From UMGS1519 sp050951095 (GTDB lineage: Bacteria; Actinomycetota; Coriobacteriia; Coriobacteriales; Eggerthellaceae): a DNA stretch of 64,000 nt. Location: the NCBI GenBank assembly GCA_050951095.1, contig JBMNIQ010000007.1:153063-217062 (forward strand). Direction: 5' to 3'. A model generated the notes under the pieces. That model saw nothing but the letters and a program-made list of their open reading frames with translations, ran no database searches and was not told where the DNA came from. Shown piece after piece: positions 42,312-50,843 of the stretch (position 1 is its first letter; every line of letters begins with the position of its first letter). Made by a program: the position numbers and the translations under genes.

Positions 42312-43563
42312 GCGCGCCTCCTTCGAATGCCGTCAACACGGCCTGCAGCTTCAATTCGATCTCATCGTACTCGCTTGCGGGATCGCTTCCCCGCACGATG
42401 CCGCAGCCCGCGTAGCACCAGCCCATCTCGCCGTCGAACACGCCGCTGCGGATGCCCACGCTTATCTCGCCGTCACCGCTGCCGTCCACGTAGCCCACGG
42501 CACCGCCGAAGAATCCGCGGTTCCAATCCTCGATGGTGCGGATGGCCATGAGCGCCTCGCCCACGGGCGCGCCGGCAAGCGCGGGCGTGGGGTGCAGCTG
42601 CGAGGCCAGGTTCTCCAGGCTGCGCCCCTCCAGCATGTGCGCCGTCACGGGCGTCATCAGGTGCTGCACCTTGCCGCATGCCACCACGTGCGGCTCTTCG
42701 GGGATATCCACCGCATAGCAGTTGCGGTCCATGACGGAGCGCAGGAACGCCACCACGTGCTCGTGCTCACGGCGGTTCTTGTCGTCGGCCATGAGCGCGG
42801 CCGCCAGGCGTGCACGTTCGTCCGGATCGTCGCTGTTGCGGATGGTGCCCGCCAGGCACATGCTGTCCACCTGCGTGCCGCGCTTGCGGGCCAGCAGCTC
42901 GGGCGTGCAGCCGCAGAAGAACACGTCGCCGTAGCGGTACAGGAACACCGTGCCTTCCGCCGGGCCGTCGATGAGGTTCACCAGCAGATCCTTCGAGCTG
43001 AACGGATGCGCGGCCACCAGCTTGCGGCGCCGCGACAGCACGATCTTGTCGATGCGCCCGGCGGCGATGGCGTCCAGGCCCTGCTCCACATGATGCGCCC
43101 ACGTCCGGCGCGAATCCGGCTCGATGGTGTACGGAATGGTGACGCGCTTGTGCGCCGGTGCCTGCGCGGCATGGCGCATGAAGCGCTCCACGCGGCCGGG
43201 ATACACGGGACCCAGGCTATTGACCTGCAGATACACCCCATCTTCGCGCTCTTCCACCACCACTTCGGGCAGCAGGAACTTCAGACGGGGAAACGCGGAG
43301 AACAGCAGGTCGGCCGGTTTCGGGTTCTCCGCATCGAAGCGGTTGAACGTGAACAGCACGGGCGGCAGCGCCGTCGGCCCCTCGCACTCGTATTCCAATT
43401 CCGCCAGCGACCCGAACGCAATGCAGCGGCCAAGGCCGAAATAGCGTACGGGCGCATCCTTGCGGTAATAGACGAATTGGTCCGTGAAACCCTTCTGCAG
43501 CACGCAGAAGGCATCCAGCGCGTTCGCGTCCAGCGGGCGCGTATGCGTGAATACTTTGGGCAT
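42304..43563 (-). CDS. menF: Isochorismate synthase MenF
   Basis: 419 residues of the chorismate-binding family. KIVLSRRRKLVA near residue 175, GCTPELLARKRG near 220, CLAGTIRNSDD, the HEHVV segment near 268, QLHPTPALAGAPVG near 320 and FGGAVGYVDGSGDGEISVGI near 355 define the active site. It converts chorismate to isochorismate, the first step of the pathway. It is the first gene of the men operon, divergent from mscL. GGGGAG lies nine bases before the ATG. Confidence 0.93.
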   Translation of the reverse strand: MPKVFTHTRPLDANALDAFCVLQKGFTDQFVYYRKDAPVRYFGLGRCIAFGSLAELEYECEGPTALPPVLFTFNRFDAENPKPADLLFSAFPRLKFLLPEVVVEEREDGVYLQVNSLGPVYPGRVERFMRHAAQAPAHKRVTIPYTIEPDSRRTWAHHVEQGLDAIAAGRIDKIVLSRRRKLVAAHPFSSKDLLVNLIDGPAEGTVFLYRYGDVFFCGCTPELLARKRGTQVDSMCLAGTIRNSDDPDERARLAAALMADDKNRREHEHVVAFLRSVMDRNCYAVDIPEEPHVVACGKVQHLMTPVTAHMLEGRSLENLASQLHPTPALAGAPVGEALMAIRTIEDWNRGFFGGAVGYVDGSGDGEISVGIRSGVFDGEMGWCYAGCGIVRGSDPASEYDEIELKLQAVLTAFEGGAHE

Positions 43564-43713
43564 ATGGCAAACTCCCCTGTCAATGCATCTGCTCTGAAAT
43601 TATCAGGCGGCGCCGCACGGGCCGCCGGCATTCCCGGTCCACCCGAGGAACCGCATCGGCCGCATCGGATTTCCCGGCAACCGCCGTTTCCATCATCGCC
43701 GAGCGCGTAAATG

Positions 43714-43734
43714 CAACGGAAACGTTGTACTATT
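43714..43734 (+). promoter_or_regulatory. CAACG-GAAA-CGTTG palindrome next to a -10 box for mscL
   Basis: Five-base arms (43714-43718, 43723-43727) with centre GAAA, immediately before TACTAT (43729-43734), a likely -10. The symmetry recalls LacI-type half sites, but this is only a pattern. Confidence 0.35.
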
Positions 43735-43805
43735 CTAATGCATTGCATAACAGGAGGCTTCCCCGCAGGGAGGCATCCGCCCAAAGCACCCAAGGAGAAA
43801 ACCTC

Positions 43806-44309
43806 ATGGCAAAGAAAACCGGCTTCATCGCCGAATTCCGCGAGTTCATCGCACGGGGCAACGTCATGGACCTGGCCGTTGCCGTCGTCATTGGCGGCGC
43901 GTTCACCACCATCGTGAACTCCGTCGTATCCGACCTGATCATGCCCCTGATATCGCTGTTCACGGGCGGCATCGACTTCTCGCAGATGAAGGTCACCATC
44001 GGCATCGGCGCCGACGCTGCCGCGTTCACGTACGGCAACTTCATCAACGCCGTCATCCAATTCCTGATTATCGCACTGGTGGTGTTCTGCCTGGTCAAGG
44101 GCATCAACAAGGCGAAGGAGACGGCCGAGCAGTTCACGGAGCAGGTCACGGAGGAAGCACCCACGTGCCCGTTCTGCCTGGAGGAAGTGAAGCCCGGCGC
44201 CACGCGCTGCCCGCATTGCGCCGGCGAGTTCGACGAGCCCGCAAAGACGAAGGTGACCGTATCCGAGGCGAAGAAGCCGTCGCTGAACGTCCCGTTCGGC
44301 AAGAACTAG
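43806..44309 (+). CDS. mscL: Large-conductance mechanosensitive channel MscL with C-terminal zinc ribbon
   Basis: 167 residues. Residues 5-50 form the pore helix (EFREFIARGNVMDLAVAVVI), and a second helix FINAVIQFLIIALVVFCLV is near 80-100, the two-helix pentameric channel that opens under osmotic shock. Instead of the usual helical end, residues 119-140 hold CPFCLEE and CPHCAGE, a four-cysteine zinc ribbon, then a lysine-rich tail. The start has AAGGAG seven bases upstream. It is monocistronic, divergent from menF. The zinc ribbon is known in some actinobacterial MscL proteins; its role is unclear. Confidence 0.92.
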   Translation: MAKKTGFIAEFREFIARGNVMDLAVAVVIGGAFTTIVNSVVSDLIMPLISLFTGGIDFSQMKVTIGIGADAAAFTYGNFINAVIQFLIIALVVFCLVKGINKAKETAEQFTEQVTEEAPTCPFCLEEVKPGATRCPHCAGEFDEPAKTKVTVSEAKKPSLNVPFGKN

Positions 44310-44355
44310 CAACCGGGACGGCAGCTGCACCCGCGTCTGCCGCTTCCCCGCACAC

Positions 44356-44401
44356 AGGGCGAAGGGCCCGGCCGCGTACGTGCAGCCGGGCCCTTCGCCC
44401 T
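44356..44401 (+). terminator. Long GC-rich terminator after mscL
   Basis: Seventeen perfect pairs (44356-44372 with 44385-44401) around a 12-base loop, then TCTTG. It lies between converging mscL and SDR genes and can serve both. Confidence 0.8.
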
Positions 44402-44432
44402 CTTGATATGCGGATGGATCGTACGGAAGACG

Positions 44433-45233
44433 CTACAGCATAGCCCCCATGTCCACCACGATCTCGCGGCCCGTGAACTTCGTCGCCGCTTCGCTGTCGC
44501 CCAGCCACGTGACCATGTTCGTCACGTCGATGGGGTCCAGGAACTTCAGGCCGCCGGGATTCTTCTGGTCTTCGAACATCTCCTGCCAGTTCGCGAAATC
44601 CTTGCCCATGGTGCTGTTCACGAAGTCCACGTACGCCTGCGTCTCGCACATGGGCGTGCGCACCTTCGTGGGGCATACCACGTTGCAGTAGATGGGCAGG
44701 CCGGAGTTGCGCAGCTCCAGCGCGAGCGTCTTCGTCAGGCCGATGATGCCGAACTTCGTCATGCAGTACGTGGCCAGCTTCTCCGTGCCCTTCAGGCCGG
44801 ACACGCTGGAGATGTTCACAATGCGGCCGTAGCCCTGCTTGCGCATGTAGATGGCCGCGTACTTGTCCGTGCGCCACGTGCCCTCCAGGTTCACGGCCAG
44901 CGCCTTCTCCACCTGGTCGTCCGTCAGGTCCCACGTGTAGTTGAAGTTGATGATGCCGGCGTTCGCCACCACCACGTCCAGGCGCCCCTGCGCTTCCCAC
45001 GCGGCGGCGAAAGCGGCCTCCATGTCCGGCGTGGACGTGATGTCGCACTTGATGGCCTGCACATGGCCGCCTTCGGCCTCCACCTGGCGGACGGTCTCGG
45101 CGAACCGCTCGTCGGAAGGATCCAGCATATCCAGCAGCACGCAGTCATAGCCCAGCTTCGCGAATTCCACCGCGTGCGTGCGGCCCTGGCCCATGGCTCC
45201 GCCGGTGATCAGCACAACCTTGCGTTCGTTCAT
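44433..45233 (-). CDS. Short-chain dehydrogenase/reductase
   Basis: 266 residues, Rossmann fold. TGGAMGQGR at residues 10-18 binds NAD(P), NAG near 90, catalytic serine in NISSVSG near 142 and YCMTK (Tyr-x3-Lys) near 156. The C-terminus carries VTWLGDSEAATKFTGREIVV, as in many alcohol or hydroxysteroid SDRs. Asp in LLDML after strand 2 suggests NAD rather than NADP. It is followed upstream by a VOC protein gene 12 bases away and an ACT protein gene, likely one operon. Substrate unknown. Confidence 0.85.
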   Translation of the reverse strand: MNERKVVLITGGAMGQGRTHAVEFAKLGYDCVLLDMLDPSDERFAETVRQVEAEGGHVQAIKCDITSTPDMEAAFAAAWEAQGRLDVVVANAGIINFNYTWDLTDDQVEKALAVNLEGTWRTDKYAAIYMRKQGYGRIVNISSVSGLKGTEKLATYCMTKFGIIGLTKTLALELRNSGLPIYCNVVCPTKVRTPMCETQAYVDFVNSTMGKDFANWQEMFEDQKNPGGLKFLDPIDVTNMVTWLGDSEAATKFTGREIVVDMGAML

Positions 45234-45245
45234 TGCAGCCCCCTT

Positions 45246-45716
45246 TTAGGCGGTGACGGCTTCGATGATGAAGCCCACCTTATCCAGCGAATCGTAGTAC
45301 GTGAACTTCTTGCCGGGCGTGACCAGCGACTCGCCCTCCATCCAGATGTCGATGCCCTTTTCGGCCATCAGCGCCGTGACCTTGTCGTTGTCCTCCACGT
45401 TCCAGCGCAGATGATGCAGGCTGTACTGGCCCATGTTCACGTAATCGCGCCAGATGGTGTCCTCTTCGCCGATGGGCTCCAGGAACTCCAGCTGGATGTT
45501 GAAGTAGTTGTAGAAGGCGTTCCGCACCGGCGCGTCATGCGTTTCGCCGCGGTACAGCACCTGCTTGTACACCACATCGCCTTCGCTGTCCGGCTCCAAG
45601 CCGAACACGTCCAGCATTCCCTGGCGCACTTTCGCCATATCCTTCACGATGATGCCGACCTGCACGATCTGGTCGCCCAGCAGCTCTGTCAGCTCTTCCT
45701 TGTTGACAACGCCCAT
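45246..45716 (-). CDS. VOC (glyoxalase/epimerase) superfamily protein
   Basis: 156 residues. Two paired beta-alpha-beta modules: VQVGIIVKDMAKVRQGMLDV in the first half and SLHHLRWNVEDNDKVTALM in the second. The metal ligands of methylmalonyl-CoA epimerase-like enzymes appear partly present (His in LHHL, Glu in IQLEFLEP, Glu in FIIEAV), but the first N-terminal histidine is replaced by Val-Gln. It may be an epimerase, dioxygenase-like or binding protein. Encoded 12 bases before the SDR gene, with which it probably works. Confidence 0.75.
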   Translation of the reverse strand: MGVVNKEELTELLGDQIVQVGIIVKDMAKVRQGMLDVFGLEPDSEGDVVYKQVLYRGETHDAPVRNAFYNYFNIQLEFLEPIGEEDTIWRDYVNMGQYSLHHLRWNVEDNDKVTALMAEKGIDIWMEGESLVTPGKKFTYYDSLDKVGFIIEAVTA

Positions 45717-45752
45717 GTCGCGGCACGCTCCTTTTCGAAAACGGGGGTCTTC

Positions 45753-46022
45753 CTAGATCTTGTACATATACTGGAACAGGTCCTCGCGCTGCAGCGTGAT
45801 CTGCACGCCCAGCTGCTTGCCCACTGCCTCCAGCTTGTCCTGCACTTCGTTGAACGGATGCTCCTCGGGCTTCAAGGTGACCAGCATGGTCATGCTGAAG
45901 ATATCGCCCAGGATGGTCTGGCTGATATCGTCGATGTTCGCGGAGCATTCGGAAAGCACATTGGCCACCGCGGCCACGATGCCGCTCCTATCCTTGCCGA
46001 GAACCGAGATAACGCAACGCAT
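45753..46022 (-). CDS. ACT domain protein (UPF0237 type)
   Basis: 89 residues, a single ACT domain. CVISVLGKDRSGIVAAVANV opens the fold and NIDDISQTILGDIFSMTML follows, the pattern of UPF0237/GcvR-like proteins that bind amino acids or related ligands and regulate partners. The start is set by GGAAGG seven bases upstream. It is upstream of the VOC gene with a 36-base gap. Ligand unknown. Confidence 0.88.
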   Translation of the reverse strand: MRCVISVLGKDRSGIVAAVANVLSECSANIDDISQTILGDIFSMTMLVTLKPEEHPFNEVQDKLEAVGKQLGVQITLQREDLFQYMYKI

Positions 46023-46121
46023 ATGAATTCCTTCCCTGCGGTTTGTGCCCGGCATGCGGCGGGCATCCGTTTCGTGCTCCCCGTATGATACCGCATGCGC
46101 ACGCGCTGCAAACCTCTCCGA

Positions 46122-46156
46122 ACGCAAACGAGGGCGGCAGATTGCCTGCCGCCCTC
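46122..46156 (-). terminator. Terminator of the xth-folE transcript
   Basis: GAGGGCGGCAG (46130-46140), loop ATTGC, CTGCCGCCCTC (46146-46156). The minus strand continues GTTTGCGTTT. It is 36 bases past the folE stop. Confidence 0.8.
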
Positions 46157-46191
46157 GTAATTCTTTCGTGCTTGCGCGCTGTTCTTGAAAG

Positions 46192-46794
46192 TTACCGGCT
46201 GCCGCCTGCAAAGATGAGCGAAAGCGCCTCGGCACGCGTGGCCTGATTGCGCTGGAAGATGCCGCGGACGGCGCTGGTGGTGGTGCGCGAACCGGGCTTC
46301 TTGATGCCGCGCATGCTCATGCACAGGTGCTCGGCTTCGATGACCACGATAACGCCCTGCGGATGCAGCTGCTCGATGAGCGTGTCCGCCACCTGCGATG
46401 TCAGGCGCTCCTGCACCTGCGGCCGCTTCGCGAACGTGTCCACCAGGCGCGCAAGCTTCGAAAGGCCGCAGATATGGCCGTCTTTCGCGGGGATGTACGC
46501 CACATGCGCTTTGCCGAAGAACGGCGCCAAGTGATGCTCGCACATGGAATAGAACGGGATATCGCGGACCAGCACCATCTCCTCATGATGCTCGTCGAAC
46601 GTGGTTTCGAAGAACTCCGCCGGGTCCTCGTACAGGCCGGCGAAGCATTCCGCATACATCTTCGCCACACGGGCGGGCGTCTTCTTCAGGCCCTCGCGCT
46701 CCGGGTCCTCGCCCACGCCTTCCAGAATCAGGCGCACGCCTTCCTGGATCTTTTCCATGTCCATATGGTTCATGCTGTTTTCGATGGTGTCCAT
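46192..46794 (-). CDS. folE: GTP cyclohydrolase I (FolE)
   Basis: 200 residues. Zinc and active-site motifs are complete: FYSMCEHHLAPFFGKAHVAY near residue 81 with Cys and two His, GLSKLARLVD near 111, and EAEHLCMSMRGI near 153. It opens GTP to dihydroneopterin triphosphate, the first step of folate synthesis. A few extra residues precede MEKIQEGV; ATGs at 46794 and nearby are all in frame, and the first has AAGGG five bases upstream. It follows xth by 18 bases on the same strand. Confidence 0.95.
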   Translation of the reverse strand: MDTIENSMNHMDMEKIQEGVRLILEGVGEDPEREGLKKTPARVAKMYAECFAGLYEDPAEFFETTFDEHHEEMVLVRDIPFYSMCEHHLAPFFGKAHVAYIPAKDGHICGLSKLARLVDTFAKRPQVQERLTSQVADTLIEQLHPQGVIVVIEAEHLCMSMRGIKKPGSRTTTSAVRGIFQRNQATRAEALSLIFAGGSR

Positions 46795-46812
46795 GCAACC
46801 CTTCGCCTGCTT

Positions 46813-47601
46813 CTACATATCCAATTCCAGCGCCACCGGGCAATGGTCGCTTCCGAAAACCTCGCTGTAGATGGAGGCCGACTCCACCTTGTCCTTCAAT
46901 GCCTGGCTGACCAGGAAATAGTCGATGCGCCATCCCGCGTTGTTCTCGCGCGCGTGGAAGCGGTAGCTCCACCAGGAATACGCGCCCACGGCATCCGGGT
47001 GCAGCAGGCGGAACGTGTCCACGAATCCCGCGTCCAGCAGCACGTCGAACTTCTCGCGCTCCTGGTCCGAGAAGCCGGGCTTCCCGCGATTCGGACCGGG
47101 ATTCTTCAGGTCTATCTCCTGATGCGCCACGTTGAAGTCGCCGCACATGACCACGGGCTTCGGTTCGGCCGTATGCGGACCGGCGGGCGTGGTGCCCTCC
47201 TCCAGGCCCTTGCAGAAGTCGCGGAATGCGTTATCCCAGGCCATGCGATGGTCCAGGCGCTTCAGCTCCGGCTGCGCATTCGGCGTGTACACGTCCACGA
47301 ACCAGAACTGCGGGAACTCCAGCGCGCAGATGCGCCCTTCCGTGTCCAGCTCGGGGATGCCCACGGCGTGCAGCACCTGCAGCGGCTCCTGCTTGCTGAA
47401 CACGGCCGTGCCGGAGTAGCCCTTCTTCTCCGCGTAGCTCCAGTAATCGTGGTAGCCGGGCAGATCCAGGTCCACCTGGCCTTCCTGCAGCTTCGTCTCC
47501 TGCAGGGCGAATATATCGGCATCCAGTGCGGCGAACGACTCCTCGAAGCCCTTCTTCAGCGCCGCACGCAGGCCGTTGACGTTCCAAGAAACAAGACGCA
47601 T
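46813..47601 (-). CDS. xth: Exodeoxyribonuclease III
   Basis: 262 residues, endonuclease/exonuclease/phosphatase fold. SWNVNGLRAAL at residues 5-15, LQETKLQEGQVD near 33 (metal Glu), YTPNAQ near 104, GDFNVAHQEIDL near 157, and GSDHCPVALEL at the end (catalytic His) are standard ExoIII/AP endonuclease features. It cuts DNA at abasic sites, consistent with the glycosylase at 11334 in base-excision repair. It starts three bases after a membrane protein gene and precedes folE, so the three may be co-transcribed. Confidence 0.95.
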   Translation of the reverse strand: MRLVSWNVNGLRAALKKGFEESFAALDADIFALQETKLQEGQVDLDLPGYHDYWSYAEKKGYSGTAVFSKQEPLQVLHAVGIPELDTEGRICALEFPQFWFVDVYTPNAQPELKRLDHRMAWDNAFRDFCKGLEEGTTPAGPHTAEPKPVVMCGDFNVAHQEIDLKNPGPNRGKPGFSDQEREKFDVLLDAGFVDTFRLLHPDAVGAYSWWSYRFHARENNAGWRIDYFLVSQALKDKVESASIYSEVFGSDHCPVALELDM

Positions 47602-47604
47602 GGC

Positions 47605-48294
47605 TTACTTGCTCTTCTTCGCGTTCGCCTTGCCGGCGGCTTCCTTGCGCGCTTCCTCGCGCTCCTTCTCCGCGGCGCGGTTGCGCAGGCGGCGCTTCTC
47701 GCGCTCGTTGATCTTGTCCTGCTTCTCCTGCACGCGGGCAGCCACGGCGTCTTCCTGCGCGTTCTGCTTCGCACGCTGCTTCTCGGCGCGCTCCTTCGCC
47801 TTCGCGCGGCCTTCCGCACGCTCCTCTTTGCCGTAGCGGATGCCCAGCACGCGGCCCAGCGGGCGCTGCTTCGCGTACGAGATCCAGATGCCCACGCCGA
47901 TCATGGCGAACGGGATGATCCACAGGACCACGGCAAGGTACGCGTTCACGGTAGGCGCGGAGTACTGGTACGCCAGGGCCACGAACAGGAACACGAACGA
48001 GAGCATGACCATGCGGCGGCGCCACGTTTCCCAGCGGATGTACTGGTTGTGCAATTCCTTCTCGCGGGCGCGGGGACCCAGCGAAGCGAAGTACTCCTCG
48101 TCCTGGCGCTTTCGCTCGGCGCGGGAGAGCTTCTCTTCCTTCTGCTTCTCCTTGCGCTTCTTGCGCGGATCGCCGCCCGTGCTGCTTTCGCCGGCACGGC
48201 TCTTCGGCTTCGCGGATGCGGCGCTTTTACGGGTAGTTCCGGTCTTGCGGCCCTCCACCGTCTCTCGTTCGTTAAGGGGATTGCGACGTGTCAT
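47605..48294 (-). CDS. Basic two-helix membrane protein, unknown function
   Basis: 229 residues. Residues 1-80 are highly charged and low complexity (KKRKEKQKEEKLSRAERKR). Two hydrophobic helices are near 100-115 (MLSFVFLFVALAYQY) and 122-142 (AYLAVVLWIIPFAMIGVGI). Residues 150-229 are again Lys/Arg/Glu/Ala-rich and should form a coiled coil. Both charged ends face the cytoplasm. I do not recognise a family; the layout resembles actinobacterial proteins annotated only as conserved membrane proteins. The ribosome site (AAAGC) is weak. It stands three bases before xth. Confidence 0.7.
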   Translation of the reverse strand: MTRRNPLNERETVEGRKTGTTRKSAASAKPKSRAGESSTGGDPRKKRKEKQKEEKLSRAERKRQDEEYFASLGPRAREKELHNQYIRWETWRRRMVMLSFVFLFVALAYQYSAPTVNAYLAVVLWIIPFAMIGVGIWISYAKQRPLGRVLGIRYGKEERAEGRAKAKERAEKQRAKQNAQEDAVAARVQEKQDKINEREKRRLRNRAAEKEREEARKEAAGKANAKKSK

Positions 48295-48354
48295 GTACTT
48301 GCTTTCTAACTCGGTGCTCCTTCGTGCGCCGGCGGGCGCACTGAATTCTGCAAA

Positions 48355-48377
48355 GGGGAGGCGCAGGCGGCCTCCCC
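48355..48377 (-). terminator. Terminator after purC
   Basis: GGGGAGGC and GCCTCCCC with a seven-base loop; TTTGC follows on the minus strand. It lies 30 bases past the purC stop, so the gene at 48294 probably has its own promoter or relies on read-through. Confidence 0.65.
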
Positions 48378-48406
48378 TCGCTACTTCCATAAAAGGAAAC
48401 TATACG

Positions 48407-49279
48407 CTATGCGTTGAACTTCTTGCCCGTGATCTTCTCATAGGCCGCGATGTACTTCTCGCTCGTCTTCGCAATGACATCGGCCGGCATATGGGGCGGA
48501 TTGCCCTTGCGATCCCAGTTCGCGTTCAGCCAGTTGCGGACGTACTGCTTGTCGAAGCTGGGCTGCTCCTGGCCCTCCTTGTACTCGTCCGCCGGCCAGA
48601 AGCGGCTGGAATCCGGCGTCAGGACCTCGTCGGCCAGGATGAGCTTGCCGTCGATGGTGCCGAACTCGAACTTCGTGTCCGCGATGATGATGCCGCGCTT
48701 CGCCGCATGGTCGGCTGCGATCTCGTAGATCTTGATGGCGGCGTCGCGCAGGTCGGCTGCGGCTTCGTCGCCCACCAGCTTCGCCATGGTGGCGAAGTCG
48801 ATGTTCTCGTCATGGTCGCCCAGGTCGGCCTTCGTGGACGGCGTGAAGATGGTCTCGGGGATCTTGCTGCCGTTCTCAAGGCCCTCCGGCAGCTTGATGC
48901 CGCACACCGTGCCGGACTTCTGGTATTCCTTCAGGCCGCTGCCCGTCAGATAGCCGCGGACGATGCATTCCACCGGGTACATGTTGCAGCGGCGCACCAG
49001 CATGAAGCGGCCGTCCAGGTATTCCTCGTACGGCTTGAACTTCTCGGGCAGGTCGTTCACGTCCGTGGAGATCAGATGGTTCTCGATGACGTCCTTCAGC
49101 AGGTCGAACCAAAACACGGACAGCTGGTTCAGCACCTTGCCCTTGTTCGGGATCTCGTCGGGCAGGACATAGTCGAAAGCGGAGATGCGATCCGTAGCCA
49201 CAACCAGCAGGCGGTCGCCCAGGTCGTACATGTCGCGGACTTTGCCTTGCGAATCCGGCTTGATATCGATCTTATTCAT
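48407..49279 (-). CDS. purC: Phosphoribosylaminoimidazole-succinocarboxamide synthase PurC
   Basis: 290 residues, SAICAR synthetase. GKVRDMYDLGDRLLVVATDR at the start, FDYVLPDEIPNKGKVLNQLS near 35, VRGYLTGSGLKEYQ near 107, and IIADTKFEFG near 195 followed by DEVLTPDSSRFWP are diagnostic. It joins aspartate to CAIR in purine synthesis. Its ATG lies inside the end of the histidine kinase gene, overlapping eight bases (ATGAATAA). It is therefore translationally coupled to a two-component system, an unusual setting for a purine gene. AGAGGAAAG precedes the start. Confidence 0.95.
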   Translation of the reverse strand: MNKIDIKPDSQGKVRDMYDLGDRLLVVATDRISAFDYVLPDEIPNKGKVLNQLSVFWFDLLKDVIENHLISTDVNDLPEKFKPYEEYLDGRFMLVRRCNMYPVECIVRGYLTGSGLKEYQKSGTVCGIKLPEGLENGSKIPETIFTPSTKADLGDHDENIDFATMAKLVGDEAAADLRDAAIKIYEIAADHAAKRGIIIADTKFEFGTIDGKLILADEVLTPDSSRFWPADEYKEGQEQPSFDKQYVRNWLNANWDRKGNPPHMPADVIAKTSEKYIAAYEKITGKKFNA

Positions 49280-50798
49280 TGCTTTCCTCTCGATTCTCGC
49301 GACGCGCGCCGCGGCGGGAATGGCCGCCCTTCTCGCGCGCCTTCCCGGCATCATGTTTCTTCTCGCGGTTCTCATCATATAACGGAATGTTGATGGTGAA
49401 CGTGGAGCCCTTGCCCTTTTCACCTTCCACGCGCACCCAGCCATGATGGCGGTCGACGATCTCCTTCACCACGGACAGGCCCACGCCCAGGCCGCCCTGC
49501 GCGCGGTTGCGCCCGGCGTCGGCGCGCCAGAAGCGGGCGAACACCATCTTCGCCTCCTCCGGCGAAAGGCCGATGCCCGTGTCCGCCACGGAAACCTGCG
49601 CCATGCTCTGGCTCTTCGTCACGGACACCGTGATGGTGCCCTCCTCCGTATAGCGCACGGCGTTCGAGATGAGGTTCGCCGTGGCCTGGCGCAGCATGTC
49701 GGGGTCGCCGTATACGTACACGTCCGGCTCGCGGTTGAATATCAGCTCCAAGCCGGCGTCCTTCACGAAGGCCTCGTGCGTGGAGACGATGGTCTCCATC
49801 AGCTGGCCCAGGTCCAGCTTCTCCTTGTGCGTGGGAATCTTGCGGTTCTCCAGGCGCGACAGCTTCAGCAGCGCGTCCACCAGGCGGCTCAGGCGCTGCA
49901 CCTCCGCATTCACGGTGCCCAGGCGCTCGGCGTCCGGTTCGAACACGCCGTCCACCATGGCCTCCACGGTGGACTGGATGGCCATGAGCGGCGTGCGCAG
50001 CTCGTGCGCCACGTCCGTGGTCAGGCGGCGCTCCATCTGGCGGTCCTTCTCGATGGCATCCGCCATCTCGTCGAACGTCTCGCCCAGACGGGATATCTCG
50101 TCATCGCCGGACAGGCCGGTGCGGGCCGTCATGTCGCCTTCCTTGATGGTCTTCGCGGCACGCGTGATGCGGTTGATGGGACGCAGGATGGTGCGGGCGT
50201 AGATCTGCCCCACCAGCAGCGAGATGACCACGGCCAGCAGCAGGCACACCAGCATGGCCCGGTACGATTCGTTGCGGAAGTCGCGGTCGGCCTGCGTCAG
50301 CAGCGTGTCCGAGCCGTATACCCACATCTCCACATAGCCGATGGCGCCGTCCTTCGTGTTGATGTCGGACCGCACGGTGCCGCTGCTCAGCGGCGTGGCA
50401 AGCGGGCCGTTCTGCCCGGCGTACACGGAACGGTCCGTGTCGAAGCGCGTGTTGCCGTCTTCGTCGACGATGCGGATGCCCACGTTCTTATTCAGCTTGA
50501 CGGCGCTGCTGGCCGGACTCAAAGCGTTCGACGACCAGCCGCCGCTGTCCTCGTAGGACTCCGCGATGGACGACGCGGTGGTGTCGGCAAGCGCTTGCAG
50601 ATTGTCATGCGTATACGCCTGGAAATGGCCGTTCCAGACAATGGAAAGTCCGCCGAAGGCCACCAGGATGGTCATGACGGAAATGAGCGCAAACGAGACG
50701 GCCAGGCGGGTGGAGTACTTCCACCGGCGCCATGGCTTTCCCTGTTTGCGTTCGCGTTTCTTATTCTCCCCTTCGGGAGCTTTGCTATCAGTAGGCAC
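49272..50798 (-). CDS. Sensor histidine kinase
   Basis: About 508 residues. A first membrane helix (LAVSFALISVMTILVAFGGL) and a second (AMLVCLLLAVVISLLVGQIY) bracket an outside sensor domain of about 140 residues. HAMP follows (RPINRITRAAKTIKEGDMTA), then the phosphoacceptor box DVAHELRTPL, N box NLISNAVRYT, and ATP lids ADTGIGL and GLGVGLSVV. It phosphorylates the response regulator encoded just upstream. The start is uncertain: I prefer GTG at 50798 because AGGGGA precedes it; ATGs at 50810 and 50822 have no ribosome site. Stimulus unknown. The gene overlaps purC at its end. Confidence 0.88.
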   Translation of the reverse strand: MPTDSKAPEGENKKRERKQGKPWRRWKYSTRLAVSFALISVMTILVAFGGLSIVWNGHFQAYTHDNLQALADTTASSIAESYEDSGGWSSNALSPASSAVKLNKNVGIRIVDEDGNTRFDTDRSVYAGQNGPLATPLSSGTVRSDINTKDGAIGYVEMWVYGSDTLLTQADRDFRNESYRAMLVCLLLAVVISLLVGQIYARTILRPINRITRAAKTIKEGDMTARTGLSGDDEISRLGETFDEMADAIEKDRQMERRLTTDVAHELRTPLMAIQSTVEAMVDGVFEPDAERLGTVNAEVQRLSRLVDALLKLSRLENRKIPTHKEKLDLGQLMETIVSTHEAFVKDAGLELIFNREPDVYVYGDPDMLRQATANLISNAVRYTEEGTITVSVTKSQSMAQVSVADTGIGLSPEEAKMVFARFWRADAGRNRAQGGLGVGLSVVKEIVDRHHGWVRVEGEKGKGSTFTINIPLYDENREKKHDAGKAREKGGHSRRGARRENREESNE

Positions 50799-50843
50799 GG
50801 TTCCCCTCATCCATGCCGGCAATCGTGCCGGAGATCGGACGAA

